64,000 nt of DNA from Symsagittifera roscoffensis (GCF_963678635.1 NC_087064.1:7787671-7851670), one strand, 5' to 3'. Shown: positions 28,626 through 42,364, counted from the stretch's first letter. Notes: generated by a model not told the origin, from the sequence alone. A program made the numbers and translations.

Positions 28626-30600
28626 GACACTGAATAAAGATTGGATTTCATTACACCAAGGTGTCCTTGAGGCCACCATAGTTTGAACTCTAATATTATC
28701 TGTATATCGGCGACTTGCCAATAAAAAATTTAAAAATACTGGCGATTTGACAGCTTTGATGCAAAAACTAGAAAACTTTTGCAAAAAAGCATAAATGTGA
28801 AGCGTAGCTTCACAAACATTAAGATACAGTTAAAACAGTGCTTTACAGAAGATTGATAAGAAATTTTTTGAAAATTTAGCTAAAAAACAACTTAAAAATG
28901 GAAAAACTATATCTACCAAAATTTCATACCTTTGTCTCGAATGAGGCTCACGAACAGCCTTAGCAAGCAGTGAGAATCAATGACCGAGCGGCAAATAAGG
29001 CAAAAAAATTGAGTCGACCCTCGTTAAGCCGAAAAGAAAACGTAGTCATGAAAAAACTCAGAGCTAAAATTTTAAAACCAATATTTTAACAAGCCCTCCA
29101 TACTGAAACAGGGAAGAACAATTCAAAAATTTGCATTTGATTAAGCCGATATAACATAAGCCAAACTCGTTTACCTAAAAAGAAACATAAAAAAAACAAA
29201 TCAGTAAAAATATTCAAAATTAGAGTTGGTAAATTTACAAACAAGAGAATAATTTTCAATTATAGAAAAAATTGTTTGAATCAAACATAAAAAACCTAAG
29301 TTTGTAAAACAGTATCAAAACGTACCTGATAAAATATACTGTATTTGGAAAAAACGGTGCACCAGTCAGTCAAGATTATTTAGGAAAGTCCGAAAACATC
29401 AACAAGCAGTTTTTTAAGTTTTCCGTAAATTGAGCCTGCTGAGCAGCAGCAGAAATTGAACAGCAGACTTTGCAGGAAAACATCTTATCGTCTGCAAGAA
29501 GCGCTCCGTCTCTTTTTTATTAGTTGGCCAAAACATGCGCAAAATGGCTATTTCTAGGCATCGAAGACGCCAAAGGAGAAATCATGAGAACCAAAAACGG
29601 ACCCATAACCCGAGCGTTGCAACAAAATTTTTACGGGAAAAAAGTCTAGTTCCCGACCACAGGTCACTTGCTCTCGCACTTGAAGTCGAATTACTTATAT
29701 AGACTTTCCCGGCAATTCATAGCACTACTCGGTTTTACTAAGTCTTTAAGGGCGACTTCTTGAATAACTTTTATGTGAAATAAGATTAATCTAGTCCATG
29801 TACCTGGAACAATTTCTGCGATTGTACAAGAAAAAAAATTGCAAAACTTGACTAACAGACTCTAAACTCAAATCGAGGGGCAACCTCCTAGCATTCAGCA
29901 GCTATATTCATGATATTACAATTTTTCATAACCAGCAAAAATACTTGCAAAACCATGAAAAAATATTTCTAATTAAATTAAACCAATTATACCAAAACAC
30001 CATCGCACGCAAAACCAAACTCAAACAACTGGTATTTATATAAGATCAAATTTGCCGCATCAAGAGGAATTTTAATTTGTATCAAGCAAAAATAGCATGC
30101 GGAATAAAAATCAAAACAATCAAATATGAACCCCTTTTTAATCAAAACTTGCCTAACAAAAAAGAACGCACAATTTTTTCTCATCATTTTTATCCGGTCA
30201 TGGTTCTGAGCAAATTATCAGCAATTGAAGAAATATCACCTGAAAAAACAGAACTGGGCCAAAAAAATATGCTGCAACCGGGCAAACTTTGATTTATCGT
30301 CTGATTTCATGAGAATTTAAAATTGTCACTTAAACGTTTTCGCACATTTTGAGCATCGTAGGATTATAAAACAAAACTTATCGAAAAGGATCAATGATTA
30401 TGAAAAAAATGTCAATCAAAACTTACATACCACGTTAATCAAATTCGACAACTGTTATTAATTAATCAATTACAACATTATTAAGCAACAGTTTTTTAAA
30501 TTCTTTTTTCAATTTTTTATTTTAACTTCTCCGGAGAAAGAATACTAAAATGTAAATTCGAACGTTCATGGAACTATGTCTATTGTCAGTCAGGTCAATA
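28626..30600. other. AT-rich intergenic sequence with repeat fragments
   Basis: It contains the 29.62-29.69 kb fragment of the CACTTGC..GCAAGTG family and otherwise no feature I can support. No coding exon is apparent on either strand. Confidence 0.4.
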
Positions 30601-30902
30601 GAAATATCAGATTAGGGAGAGTAATTTTAGAGAAAAGTCAAGTTTAAGTTGCAAAAAACAGTCAAAAAACCAAAAACTTGACATTTCTGAGGGCCTTGAC
30701 TTTTTGGAGTAAAAAATATGGGCGTAGTCGTACATGCAGTGGGACCTCCCACAAGCCATTCTATCCTTTGATCACAAAATCTCTGATTTGCAAGGACTTT
30801 TTTAGAGAAAATGTAAATAGCTAATAAATAAAAAAAATTGGGTCGAAAATTCACCCACACACTTTTTACAAGTGTAACATTCGCCCGGTAGTACATATCG
30901 AC

Positions 30903-31194
30903 CGAAAATAAAGCTAGGTTATAAAACGACTGGCTAGCGTCTAATTTAGATGTTAATAAATTCAATTCAGGACGTGACCAGAAGCTAAAAGTTCATAAAA
31001 ACAGTGAGTTACAGTTTTCTCCCGAGACCACTCTGGATTCTGGAATCCGGGCAAATAACAGTCTTATTTCTTCCCGGAAGGCTGGACACGTCGTCCCAAT
31101 ACCCTTCCTGGTTCTCGGGATTCGTGTTGTAACGGTTGTAGCGGCACAATCGTTACAACTCGGAATGGTCTTCTGATAGTTGTTTTCTATTTCA
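30903..31194 (-). repeat. 3' LTR-like direct repeat of giant Gypsy element
   Basis: It matches 50878-51482 closely at both ends: CGAAAATAAAGCTAGGTTAT at the left and ...TCTATTTCA at the right, with CAGAAGCTAAAAGTTCATAA in between. Read on the element strand it starts TGAAATAG. Relative to the right copy it lacks about 315 bp. No target-site duplication was found. Confidence 0.75.
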
Positions 31195-32055
31195 ATCTCA
31201 ATCTGTATCGCATAATTGCGGTTCACCGTTTTTCTCAACGAATTCTGTTGTTGTGTTTTTTCGACGTTCAGTTTTCGCGAAATCTCAAATTTTTACGGGT
31301 TCATGCTCAATTCGAAATTTTTAAAACCAGCATGTCAGTCCGAATTAACCATTCCTGACTCGTTAAACTGAACAATTAACACCGTTAACTCGTAAAAACT
31401 ATCAATCTTCCCAGTCAGATGCAACAATAAAAATTAGAATCCAAACTTCCATTTTGACACATTCTGGGCGAATGTCACATACTCCCCGGACAGCCCGGTC
31501 AATATCCTCATTGAGTCTCGTAGTCTTCATCAAATTGGTACAGTGCCATTGAACAGTGTTTACAAAATACATGAAATCACTTTTATCCACGTCACATCGG
31601 CTCACTGCAGAATACAAATGGCATCATACTACACTATTATAGCCTTCCAAATTCTTTCACTAATCTGCAGTTTTGAGGATATGATTTAAGATAAAACATC
31701 TTTTTTGACTTTTAACGCCAATGTCCCGATTTAAAACTTTTTCTCCTAGGTTTGAAAATTTGGGACTCAGGAAGGTCCTACCAACCAACAAACTAAAATT
31801 ATCCTACTATGCTTCTTCCTTTCGGAAATTTAGTTGTTATTGGTCGTGAATATTAAAATCAAGAGATTACTCAAGCCTTTCATATCACCACAAAGTGATC
31901 AGTCATCTTAGTTGATTAAAAACAATCATGCAGGCTATAATATTTAATATACTTACCACTCAAGCCTCTCGAATTAATTAGTAAGTGTCTCTAAAGCCAC
32001 TAGCTAAAATCAAAAGCAAATTTATAAATGCAACAAATTCTTTAATCTTCGAAAA

Positions 32056-32825
32056 TCAAAATAAAGTTTTCTTTTCCGTTTCAATTGCAAGCTTAGTGGC
32101 TTTGTTTCTCATTTGAGTTTTTGACACACAAGACAACTCTATTTTTTTAACATCTTCTCCTTCACTGCTCCTTTCCTCGCTTCTTTGTTCCTTTCTTTGT
32201 TTTCGTCTTTGTTTTTGTCGTTTCGAAGTTCTAAAACTTCTAAATTCGTCTAATTTTTCTTCTTTTTGCGTCTTGTTTTTCTGCTGTTGGTCATTGTTCC
32301 ATCTCCTCTTCCTGCGACACTGACTCTGCGCACTCAGTTTCTGTGTCTTGCAACACATCGGTGGCTATTCTGGCGCTGTTGGAGGCAGTCCTCCAACACT
32401 TCTGCTCTTCTAATCTTTGTTTGCAGCAACGTAGAGGATCAACGTTAGCTTCCCTGATTCGGCAGGAGCTGTTATGGAGGCACAATGTCACTTTTCTCTC
32501 CAAGTCTTCCTTCAACATTTCTTCTCTTTCTCTATTCACGTGTTATAGACGTCCTCCTCACTGCAGTAGTCACTGCATTCCGATGAGTTGCAAAAGCCCG
32601 CTTGAAAGCTCCTGCTCCAATGTCCAGCTGATGCGCACTGTACACTCTGCTGTGCTTCGACACATGCTTCCTAGCATATTTGTACAACCATGCAGTCATG
32701 TTGGCTCTAAGCCATGGCATCAGTCGTCTTCTGGCCCATATCTTTTTCGTTTCCATCAAAATTTTCAGGATTTTGCACATTGCCTCAAAAAGATCCATAT
32801 CTTTTAGACAATGCAATTCCTGCAA
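32056..32825 (-). pseudogene. Basic C-terminal region of retroelement extra ORF
   Basis: Three overlapping broken frames. The upstream one has an amphipathic text (LDIGAGAFKRAFATHR). The last (32056-32358) is dominated by Lys, Arg, Gln and Glu and would be a highly charged, possibly nuclear or RNA-binding tail. No domain is recognised. Confidence 0.5.
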
Positions 32826-32849
32826 TTGTTCTTTCGTAGACGTGTTTTG

Positions 32850-35800
32850 TCAATTGTTCTCTCTCACATGAGCTTCCAGCCATTGTATCGCTATCATAAT
32901 TCCCACTATGACTTTGGTTATGGGCTGTGATGAATCTGGTAAACCCATGGAGAGCAGCTCTCCACAGTCCCAGATCAACACCAGATTACTACGCCCGGGA
33001 TACCACCATGTTTCTAACAAGTAATGGCAGGGGAACTCATCATGTGTCAACATGACGCTCCTCCAATTACGCTTTCCCGAGGCTTTCAGTACTGGTTCTA
33101 CTTCCATCATCGCTCGCTGGGTTTCATCATTCTCGTCCACTACATTGTAATCTGTTGCTGTTTATCCTTTCTGCTTCTGTCTTTCAAAATCACTGATGTT
33201 CCCACTGATGTATCCCATAAACTTCTTTCCCAGTATCGGTTCTAACTCTTCTTTGGTTCTCTCTGGAACTGCTAAGAACATCTTGCACAATAACTCATAA
33301 AATGTTTCTGACATTCTCGCTAATCTTACGCACTTCGTCACTGAAAAGGCTTGATCCACGATCGTCCTCGTACTCTTCACATCCACCGATACGAAATGCA
33401 GTGAATATCTGCTTTTGCACATTGAAGCTAACGTCGATACCACTAAAAATTGCCGTTCCGATGGTCTGCCATAGGTTTCAGCGTGACGATCTTATGCTTT
33501 TGTTCTAGATTCAATAGTGACTCTAAAGAACCAAACATGCTGCAGAATCCTAGTGCAGTCACTAGATTCACCTCAGTTCCTACGTGGCAATCTGCAATTA
33601 ATTCCGTTTCGGGTTTTGCTTTCATTGCGATCTTCCCAAACAATATCGTTAGTTGCTTGTGTTGTTTCGCAAGAGTCTTCACGCAATCCAGACCTCCACA
33701 GATGTGACCCTCCAATCCACAGACTTGAGCCAGACAGCTACCAGGTTTAAGTCAGTCCTCTGGTCCCCAGCCAGGCAACTCCACTTTGTTTTCTCCGTTG
33801 TAAATGATGTTCAGGTCACGCAAGTTACAGTCTGATTTCAATTCCCTCTGCACATCCTGTGTCGCACGCAATATCGAATCGGCGTTAGAACTCGGACACC
33901 ATGGTTGTTTTATCAGTTCCCACACTATCATTAGACTCTTTGTTAGCAAATCGTCCAAAAATCCCAATCCAAATTCTACTCGGTTGTCAGATTTTGGCAC
34001 TGAAGGTGCAGTCACCTTTTCTTCCAACACAAGTCTCAGCTTAGCCCGCTGATTGGCAGCGTTCCTTATTGTCGTAATTCTTGACGTCCAGAATCTCAGC
34101 AACTACGCCTGTTCGTAGTCGAAGAAACAATCGCGTATGTCTTCGTTAATGAAAGGGTTGTATGCCATCCCTACGATCCCGGATACTTAACTGTACGATT
34201 TCTTCCTGATCGGTCTGCAATATTCACCGGCCTTCGGCAGTGCTCCCATGGACTCATTTGTGAGCCTCAGCTCTTTGTTCGAGAAGCTCCATAATTCGTC
34301 AATCTTCTTCATTGGTTCCAGTTCCACAGGCTTCTTCATGTTCACTCGCATCGGTTTAATTTGATGTATGTCCAAAAATGCTAGTAAGAGCAAGGCTTTC
34401 ACTCGTTCATCGCCTTCTCTTAGCATCTTGACACAAGTTTTCAACTCTGGCACTGGTGTTTGTTCTAACATGAATCGAATGAAACGGAGAGCGTCTCTCC
34501 GCTTCGTGCACGCCACTGCCGCTCCTTCTTGGGTCATTAGATCTCTCATACTCGTCATCAAGAATACCTTCTCTTCCTTCCATCTTTTTCTCTCTTCTGA
34601 GTCATATTCCCCCCGTGTCAGTCGAGTCATACACGAAGCGAGCCTAAGTTGTAATTCTGTTCTAGCATAGGTTATCGCTACCAGAGCGTTTATCTTCGGG
34701 GTGGTTCTCATTTCTTCTTCGAAGTGCTGTAACACCACTGCTCTCCATGGTAGGCTCACTAACTGGTCTATCGTTTCCGCATGCATCTCAGAGGAGACCA
34801 GAGTTCCGTACGCCTTCTGCTTCATGGCTGTACCTTGTATAATCGTCTCCAGGTAACCTTCCACGGCGCATTTGTTTTCTAGAGCGATTAAGTGTCCTCT
34901 CGCCGAGTTTCTGTACTCCACCATCTCCATGTATCCACCAGCGGGTTCATCAATCGAGACGGTTTCCGACACTGTCAGTCGGTTGTACTCCACTGGGATC
35001 AGCTGTCCTACGCCGTTTCATTTTCCATGGTTCATGCTGGATGGCTTGAAATCTTGTAGGGTGCTTTCTCCACAGTAACTCAGTATTTCCATTTCTAATG
35101 TCGCTCCAGTCAGAGTGCGGTCACGCCCCTTGGTTTTATAACCGGCTGATCCTAATCCTGCCATGATAATGGGTGGCACCATTGCTACGTCGATCAACTT
35201 TCTGTCTGTGCCAGGCAATCGGTCATCACCCTGTCACATGTCCATGGCTTCTTCGACACGCTTTCTCTTGGCTGAGTTGACAGCTTTTATCAAGATTTCT
35301 GAGTTCACTTTCGCTTTTCCGGTTTTCCGCAAAATCACTTTTCTGCCAAGTTTAATTTTCATGTCATTAATTTGAGTATCACTATTTTTGATCGCATCGT
35401 TACTTTTTTAGTTCTTACAGGTACACTACTTCTTCGCTGCCTTCTTGCGGTGTTGCCTTTATAGGAGAATTTGCTTCACTTTCGTCAGTGGCCGAGTTGA
35501 TCAATAACTCACTTAATCTCCCTTCGCACTCGTCCAGCTTGACAAGGATTTCCCGCATCAGTGGTCTGTTGAGACCTGTTTTAAGCATAGACAGGGTCCC
35601 GTAATACTGAACTACTGTCCAGACCTCTTCCATGAAGGCAACTTCATCCATATTACATCTCGTCCTATTCTCGTGGTCTCCGTGATGAACTTCCCACTCT
35701 TCTTCGGGTCGCGTTCCCAAGAAAGGTCGCGTTCCCTGGTAGTGCCTTCTATTCTTCTTCTCCTCATAGATTCCATTAAAAGTTTCTTTTCGGCATTTTA

Positions 35801-37519
35801 AGATTTGCTCGGAGAGCTGCTCTCCAGTAAATTTCGGTTCAGTTCCATAAAGGCCGACGGAGGTTCCAGCGTAGAAATTCCCTCCTCTGCTGGCTCAGTC
35901 GTTCCTACTAACGTCTCTGTGTCATTTTCAAAGTCGCTGAGGAAGTTGAAGTCCAGGCTGGACATCCGCCTGTCGAAGCCTTGTCGTCCTCTTTCTCAGC
36001 CTGATTGGGATCCTGCTGCATAGGTTCTTCCGATCGACGGTTTCCTCCCTGCTCATCGTCTCGCTTCTGATTTTTCCCTGATCTCGAAGGGCCTTGCTCC
36101 TCATTCCTTGTTCCATCTGGAAACTAGGGTACATCTAGTCTGCCAGCTGAATGATCTTCTTTCTCTGCGTGTGTTACTTTGACTTCTTCGCAGCCGACGG
36201 GTGCTAGCACCGTTCTAGTGTATAGTTTCCCCGCTCACTAATAGCTCCGGTATAATGCTCATCAAAATCAGTGAGGCTTCTTGCAAGTCCACCCTTCCTC
36301 TCATGACTATTAGCGCCAGGTCCAATTTCAACCATTCTTCGTCAAATCGTGGCTCCATTACTCATCCGTCTTCTCGTTGTTTTCGCCCGTGTAGGCAAAC
36401 TGCGTATACTGCAACACACCAGCGTGTTTCTGCCCACGAAACACGGGTCCATCATCTTGGAGAACTCTGCCACTCTCCTCTCATTCGTGTCGAAGGCTCT
36501 CAACCCAGGGGTTTGCACTGCGGAGTCTGCTCCGAGCAACATCCTTCTAATCAATGGAAATTCAGGTATTTCTTCTGGCAGTTTCTTGTAGTCACCCCAG
36601 CCTTTCGTTTCTTCTCTCACTTTGTTTTATGAGTTCATCAGACGAGGAATTCTTCTAACTTCGCCGTTCGTCTTATTGTAGGGTCTTAAATTTCAGAGCT
36701 TTGGGAACACTTCGATATGCCCTCTATCCAGTTCTCCCCTACGATCACGGAAAGGATCATCAAAGTTTATGACAGCCATTTCCGGCTCTGATATTTTTGC
36801 GAAAAACAAGTCCTCACTCATCATCTCTCGTAATGCGTGCTGTTCAAGCATTGAAGCACTTCCGTCGACTGCTCATATGAGGTTCAAGTGCAACACCGAC
36901 CTCCTGTATGCCTCCGCCTTAATGTCGGGGAACGCAAACGTGACTGCAGGATCGTATATCACCGTCACAAACTCCGTGGCTCCTCTGATCAGTGCTAAGG
37001 GATCGGTCCTCATAGCCAGGCACAGATCAGTGACCAGGGGCATGCCCCAGCATGACGTCGCATGTCTTCTTCCTTTTCAATTGTCTCGTTCTCTCCTGTT
37101 CCAAAGCGATTCTGCTGCAGGAGGTAATGGATAAGAGTATGTCGCAGATCTCTTATCTTTATCCAGGCGTCAGTGGATCGCTTCACGTCGAACTTCTTCA
37201 TGTTCCCTCTCATTTGTTGAGGGTAGCGGGTCAGATTCATTACTCTTTCCAAGTTCCCGTGCATGATCGCAATTAGCGTCAGAAGTCCATCTAACAGCAA
37301 GTTCTGAACTCCATCAGTGAGCAGTACCACTGGTCCTCTTACAAAATTCTCCGCCCCAAACGTCACGAACAAGGCTAGTATCTCCACGATTGACAACTCT
37401 GTGACTGCATGGAGGAACTCTCTGATCAAGTATCGAGAGAGCGAGGGGTAGACTTTTGCCATGAAGGGACGCAGTCCATCCTGCTCCCAACCCTTCCAGC
37501 ATACTGTCAGTCCGGTCAA
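32850..37519 (-). pseudogene. Unrecognised coding remnant of giant retroelement
   Basis: Consecutive minus-strand frames (for example 34187-34993, 268 codons; 33752-34102; 35415-35720; 37010-37519) tile the interval with shifts between them. They are mainly helical in composition (LRKMLREGDERVKALLLLAF-like text). Codon use and the absence of plus-strand alternatives suggest one long original protein. I recognise no family. Confidence 0.55.
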
Positions 37520-37534
37520 AGCCTTCTTCTCCCT

Positions 37535-38440
37535 TCACACTCTGCGTCCAGAAAGAGTAATTTGGCACACTCTTCTGTTCGCAAATTCGGCGGGTTTGTC
37601 TTCTGCATTCTCGGCCAGATTCACCTCTTTCACCAGGTACGCATAAATCTTCGTCATCATCGCTTGGCCTCGCTCGAAAGCGTCCGTACCCAATGCGGCT
37701 ATCCGAGGAGTCAAGTGCAGCCATTTTTTGGTCTCTGGTTTTGCTCGCAAGATGATCCCTTCCAAGTGAGCTCTCGTCTCTTCGGAGTTTTTTCTTCTCT
37801 CTTTTTCTTCTTTTATCTCCATTCCTCGGAACCACAAGTCGTTGGACATTGCCAGTATCACTCTATGGTCATCATTGATTCCTGGTTTCAGTTTGAGCTG
37901 TCGGCTGAAGTTGGAAAGTTCCAACCCCAATACTTTATCAAACATCAGCATGTGTAATGAATGGTCCTTGAATCCTCGCATTGCATTTGAGATGGCCGGC
38001 AATTCTGACCTAAGTGGTCTCAGGTTCTCCACTTTTATTTCGCGATTCGGGGCAGATTTTATCACATCGTATTTTCTTTCTGAGAGCAACGCCGGAGATA
38101 GTGCAAACACAGCTTTCGGTGTTATACTCAGGAATGCCCTTTCTTTCAGCGTATCCATTATTTGCCCATCGATTCGGGGATATCTTTTATAGCTGGCCAT
38201 ACTGCTTCCTCCATCCACCGTTGTAGGCTCTCTGAGTCTGCTCAAGAAACCCCTACTGTGTAAATGGTCGTTTGTGCCGGCAAACAGGATCATTATTTGG
38301 TTCATTTCTGTTTGTCGTTGTACCCCAATCGCCATTGATACAAACTGCATCAGGTCCAGGTCGATTGCTGCCAAAATTATAACGTCAGGCCAGAACAGGA
38401 ACTTTGAGGTATGAGCGAGGTCCGAGTTCGCAACTATCAA
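37535..38440 (-). pseudogene. Second SGNH-like domain remnant, open 301 codons
   Basis: The frame contains MILFAGTNDHLHSRG, whose GTND (38267-38278) fits block III of SGNH/GDSL hydrolases. An alternating hydrophobic strand, PDVIILAAIDLDL, precedes it. The downstream 200 residues, with RPLRSELPAISNAM and VILAMSNDLWFRGMEI, are not assignable. It is the longest uninterrupted frame in the element's extra region. Confidence 0.5.
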
Positions 38441-38542
38441 AACCCTTCGCTTTCCTCATCTCTACTTTATCATACGCCGCAAAGATAGTCTCGTCCTTTC
38501 GAATCTTCATCCCACCATATCTCTCAACATCGCCTTCTTGAT

Positions 38543-38968
38543 TCACCTGTTTTGGGTAGGCCTTACTTTCACGTGAGATGGGGGTGCTCGTACTTGTTTG
38601 AACATTTTCACATGTTGTCCTATCGGTGCTCTCGTTGTCAAGAATCTCCCTGGTCTTTCTTCTCGATTTCCTTCGCTATGATTCATTCTCACGTCCTGCA
38701 AAGGTCTCGCATTTACTGGACCCATTGTGTTGTTCGAGGGCATTCTCTCGAAATCGGCAAATCTTAAGGCGGTCAGGGAGCTGAAGTTAATACCAGCTGC
38801 TATCAACCGGTCCACACCTGCGATTGAGTATAGCCCGTTGACGGAGAGCTTTGCTCCAGTCAGCATCCTTATGGCATCGGCTGCAAACTTTACCGTCTGA
38901 AGAATCAGTTTCATCAGATCCTGTTTGTAGACATGCCAGGGGGAAGGTATGGGCCTCAACCACATCAA
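38543..38968 (-). pseudogene. Retroelement ORF fragment
   Basis: A 141-codon frame between the two SGNH-like segments, including IRMLTGAKLSVNGLYSIAGV. No family is recognised. It belongs to the same decayed extra region. Confidence 0.4.
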
Positions 38969-39319
38969 AGAGCTTCTGTCTGGTCGTCGTTCTTCTCGGC
39001 TGGTACTTGTAATTTCCGATCTCGAAACGCCTGATGTGTCCGTTGTCGAGTTAACAGGTCCTCATCTTCGTCGTGGATGAATAATCCTTCTTACTGGCGC
39101 TTCTCCCAGTCAGTCCAGTACGTCCGTCCTTTGCCCTGGCTCGCTGGAGCTTTACGGCCTCTGGGTCACGTCTGGGACTGATCCCAGACGTGTCTCTAGG
39201 CTAGGGAGTACGAAGGTCGAGAGTGCCGGCTCATTCGTGGTTTCCTCCTTCTTCAGTACTCCCGTGTCAAAGAGCTCGACCTCCAATTCATCGAGTCGCT
39301 CCTGGAAGACTCGATTTAT

Positions 39320-40174
39320 CTAGGCTTGTCCTTCAATACTGTCAAAGGGGATTCCATCGGTGGTGAGTCTCGCCTGATCCATAGCTCTGAGTTCATGTTC
39401 GATATCCACGAGGATCATCCTTCCAGCATTACGACTGGCCAGATTTCTCACTATGTTATTCCACCTGATAACACTTTCGTTATGCCTCCTTCCCGCCGAT
39501 GTCAGCGTTCTCGTGCTCATCGGTACGGTGCAGATGGTCAGTACCGCGCACTTGATTTTCTGCCAGAGAGAAGTAAATAGGCACACCATCATCGATTCCC
39601 ACTGTGCCTCATCCTCATCTCAACCTTTGGACATGTTGTTTGTCCCAACTAGGATCATTATGTTATGGATTCTTCCTGGGTACATTAGCTCTACCATTCG
39701 ATACAGCTGGGTTATCGTGACACCTCCAAAGGCCATCACCGTAGTGTTGCAGGAGGTCCTCAGGTTCTGGAGAACTCTCACCAAACTGTCACCCAGTATC
39801 AAATGTGATGTCCCGAGCGGTGGTTGTTGCACATTTATTGCCGGACTCCAATTCGATCGTTTGAAGCAGGCTCGTGGATCCGTATCCGAAACTCCTGTAA
39901 AGTTGTTCTTCACCTGGTTGTTCTTCTGCACATCAAACACTCGGGTCACTTTTGTCATCGGCATCTCTCTTATTTTCCTGTCCGGGACTTCAGAGGTCTT
40001 TGTTGGTAAAGTAGTATTGTCAGCTCCCGTTCTTTTCATCGTTTCTTGGGAGAACTCCACTCTGCCCGTGTCGTCAATTGTTCCATAGGGTGCAGTCACC
40101 CCGGAACCTGGCGCACTCCTGTTAGCGACAATTCGTCCAGTTATTTCTATCAACTTCCGCACTGCATGTTCCAC
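39320..40174 (-). pseudogene. SGNH/GDSL hydrolase-like domain in retroelement
   Basis: SGNH hydrolases are esterase/lipase-like enzymes. Block I is HLILGDSLVRVL (GDS 39785-39793), block II is AFGGVTITQLYRM, block III is MILVGTNNMSKG (GTNN 39635-39646), and block V is DGIPFDS (39338-39358), where the catalytic His of DGxHxxS is Pro. One TGA interrupts the domain just after block III. SGNH domains have been seen in some non-LTR and LTR retrotransposons of animals; here it lies 3' of integrase. Confidence 0.65.
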
Positions 40175-40443
40175 GACTGGGTGACCTAGGGTGTCACTCG
40201 GTCACTCCGGAATTGTCACTCTACCGGCCGTAGTCGAGGGTAGCACCTCCATGGTTTGACTTAGCTTGCGAGGCGTTAGGAGCTCCATCGGGGACTGCCC
40301 ACGAGGAACAATCTTTGCAGGTATCGCTCTTTCTACTGCCGCTCCGATCGCTCTTTTTTATTCTCGCCTCAAGAGTTCTATTTCTTCACTCTGTTTCTTG
40401 TTACAATCATCAAACAGTCTTTTCCACATATCTTTGTCTTCTT

Positions 40444-42021
40444 CTACACTGAGCTAGTCTTAGTCACTTGATCTAGTTCTTTTCTCGTCTTCTTCAGTTC
40501 TTGCATCGTCCCGTTCAGATCCTGCATCGTTTCATTCGTCTGAACTTCTTCCTCTACTCTCGCTCTCTTTGGTGGCACAGCTGCTCTCAGATGTGAACTA
40601 GACGAGGCGGCCTCGCTGTTCATCTCTTGATGCATTCTTCTCAATCCAGGCCTAGGCTTGGTCGGCAGAGGCATCTCACCTGGTTTGTAGGTCCTGGAAC
40701 TTCTCAACCCAGGCTCGCTCGCCAAGTCACTTCCTGAGAGAGCCCCGTTTCTCCACCTCATTGCCCTCATGTTTGGGCGGTCTAGTACTCCTTGTTCTCC
40801 CTATGCGGCCATCAATAAGACTTCCGTGGGGCGGTCCCCACGGTTATCATGCCCTAAGATGTTTATTAAGGCGACCAGCAACATGACTACCTCTGGGTCC
40901 TCCAGAGCAAAGTCTCGATCCGTCAGCCGACGATAGATCGCGTCTATTATCAGTCATACATACGCCTCCACTAGGTCCATCAGTTCATTCAAGTCGAAGT
41001 TGTCCATTTCGTTAGATTCGGTTTGATTATCAGTTTGCTCGATTGAAATCTGATGAATAATCAAATGATCAATCAGGATATGGAAAAGAGGTAACGAGTA
41101 TCAGATTTGTCAATCTTATTCTAATTTTGTATTAAAAGTGATTTAAAACAGTCAGATAAAAAAAATTTGATCTCAAAATATAATAAATTAATTCTGTTGC
41201 TAAAAATTTTGGAATTTGACGTAAGAATGGACAGTCCAAACTTTGGATCTATTCCTAAGATCATTATTCGATCATTCTTGGTCACTAACACCTTCTTACC
41301 CAGGGTCTTAATAACATAACACATAACACACAACAAATCAGACACAAAATACATAGTATAACACCTCCTACTTGCAACCTAAACTCAGCCTATACTCAAA
41401 TAGTAAAAGTAAGTATACTTGTATGTTAGTATCAAAAATGATTACGTGTATCAGTGCATACAGCTCCCGTGGATGCAGTCGTCCTCGGTTTGGGTCGTGT
41501 ATCGGGAGCAAGAGTTCTTTCACCTCCCTCTCTACAAGGAAATCTCTCAGTCTCGTCAAGCACAGATCCGAGTCTTCAGGGTCCATATGCTGCTTCTCCG
41601 TCGCCCTCGTCACCGAGAAGCATAAATACTTTTCTGGTATCTACTGAGCCGCCGGAGGCAAGGCTGCTACACCTCCTATACCTGGTCTCTGTTTCCACAG
41701 AATCTCTAAGTTCTTATATTCCCTTTTAAAATCTGCTGCTAATGCTGTCCTAAAACTCATGTCCGCTGTGAGCGCTATTGCACATTTTCTATTTGTAAGT
41801 CTGAAGTTGCTATCTGTCAGTATTATTCTAATTGAGTACTCATTTGGCAAGTTAACATATGACTCATCTACTCTCCCTATGTCCGGTTTCTTAGGATCCT
41901 CGCCTATTTCCGCATCTAGGTCACCTGTCTCTCTTGCTATTCTTAAATTTTTTATTAATAATTTTTCAGTGTGGGCAAGTCCTACCCCCACTCCCGGACA
42001 AAAATATCCATCGAAGTTCAC
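40444..42021 (-). pseudogene. Linker region between integrase and SGNH domain
   Basis: Frames 40444-40770 and 41641-42021 are short and unassigned. The first is rich in Arg, Ser and Glu (disordered); the second ends GGVAALPPAAQ. Around 41.04-41.37 kb is AT-rich noncoding sequence, suggesting an insertion or an intergenic boundary inside the element. Confidence 0.4.
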
Positions 42022-42364
42022 GTCGATCGCATACCGGAGATCAAATTGAGGTTAGACGCAGGAATGAGTAATTTCCCTTCCTGGGCAGCCCAGGAAGGAT
42101 CTTACTTTTAGGTTTTTATGTATTTCATGCTCTCACGGTCTACATCTTGAATCGTGACACTGGTCTCCATTGGGTCCGACGTCATTTCGCTCAGCCATTC
42201 CAAGACACGCAGATTCGTCAAATCTTGTTCGTACCATTGCTGTTACTCGTCGTCGACTTCTACCTTGGGTTTAGACCGGTCATCGATCCACTCCTCGTCG
42301 CGATCGTCGACTATGTCTACGTTCTATGACACGGTTATTTCTTCTAGACCCACCAATTCTTCCA

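Noticed and set aside
31402-31617. 71-codon Cys-containing ORF near the left LTR as an envelope or host gene
   Set aside because: Too short, no signal peptide or transmembrane segment, and no recognised motif.
37409-40088. Plus-strand ORFs of 180-211 codons
   Set aside because: Antisense of the retroelement's minus-strand coding remnants, which carry recognisable motifs in neighbouring segments.
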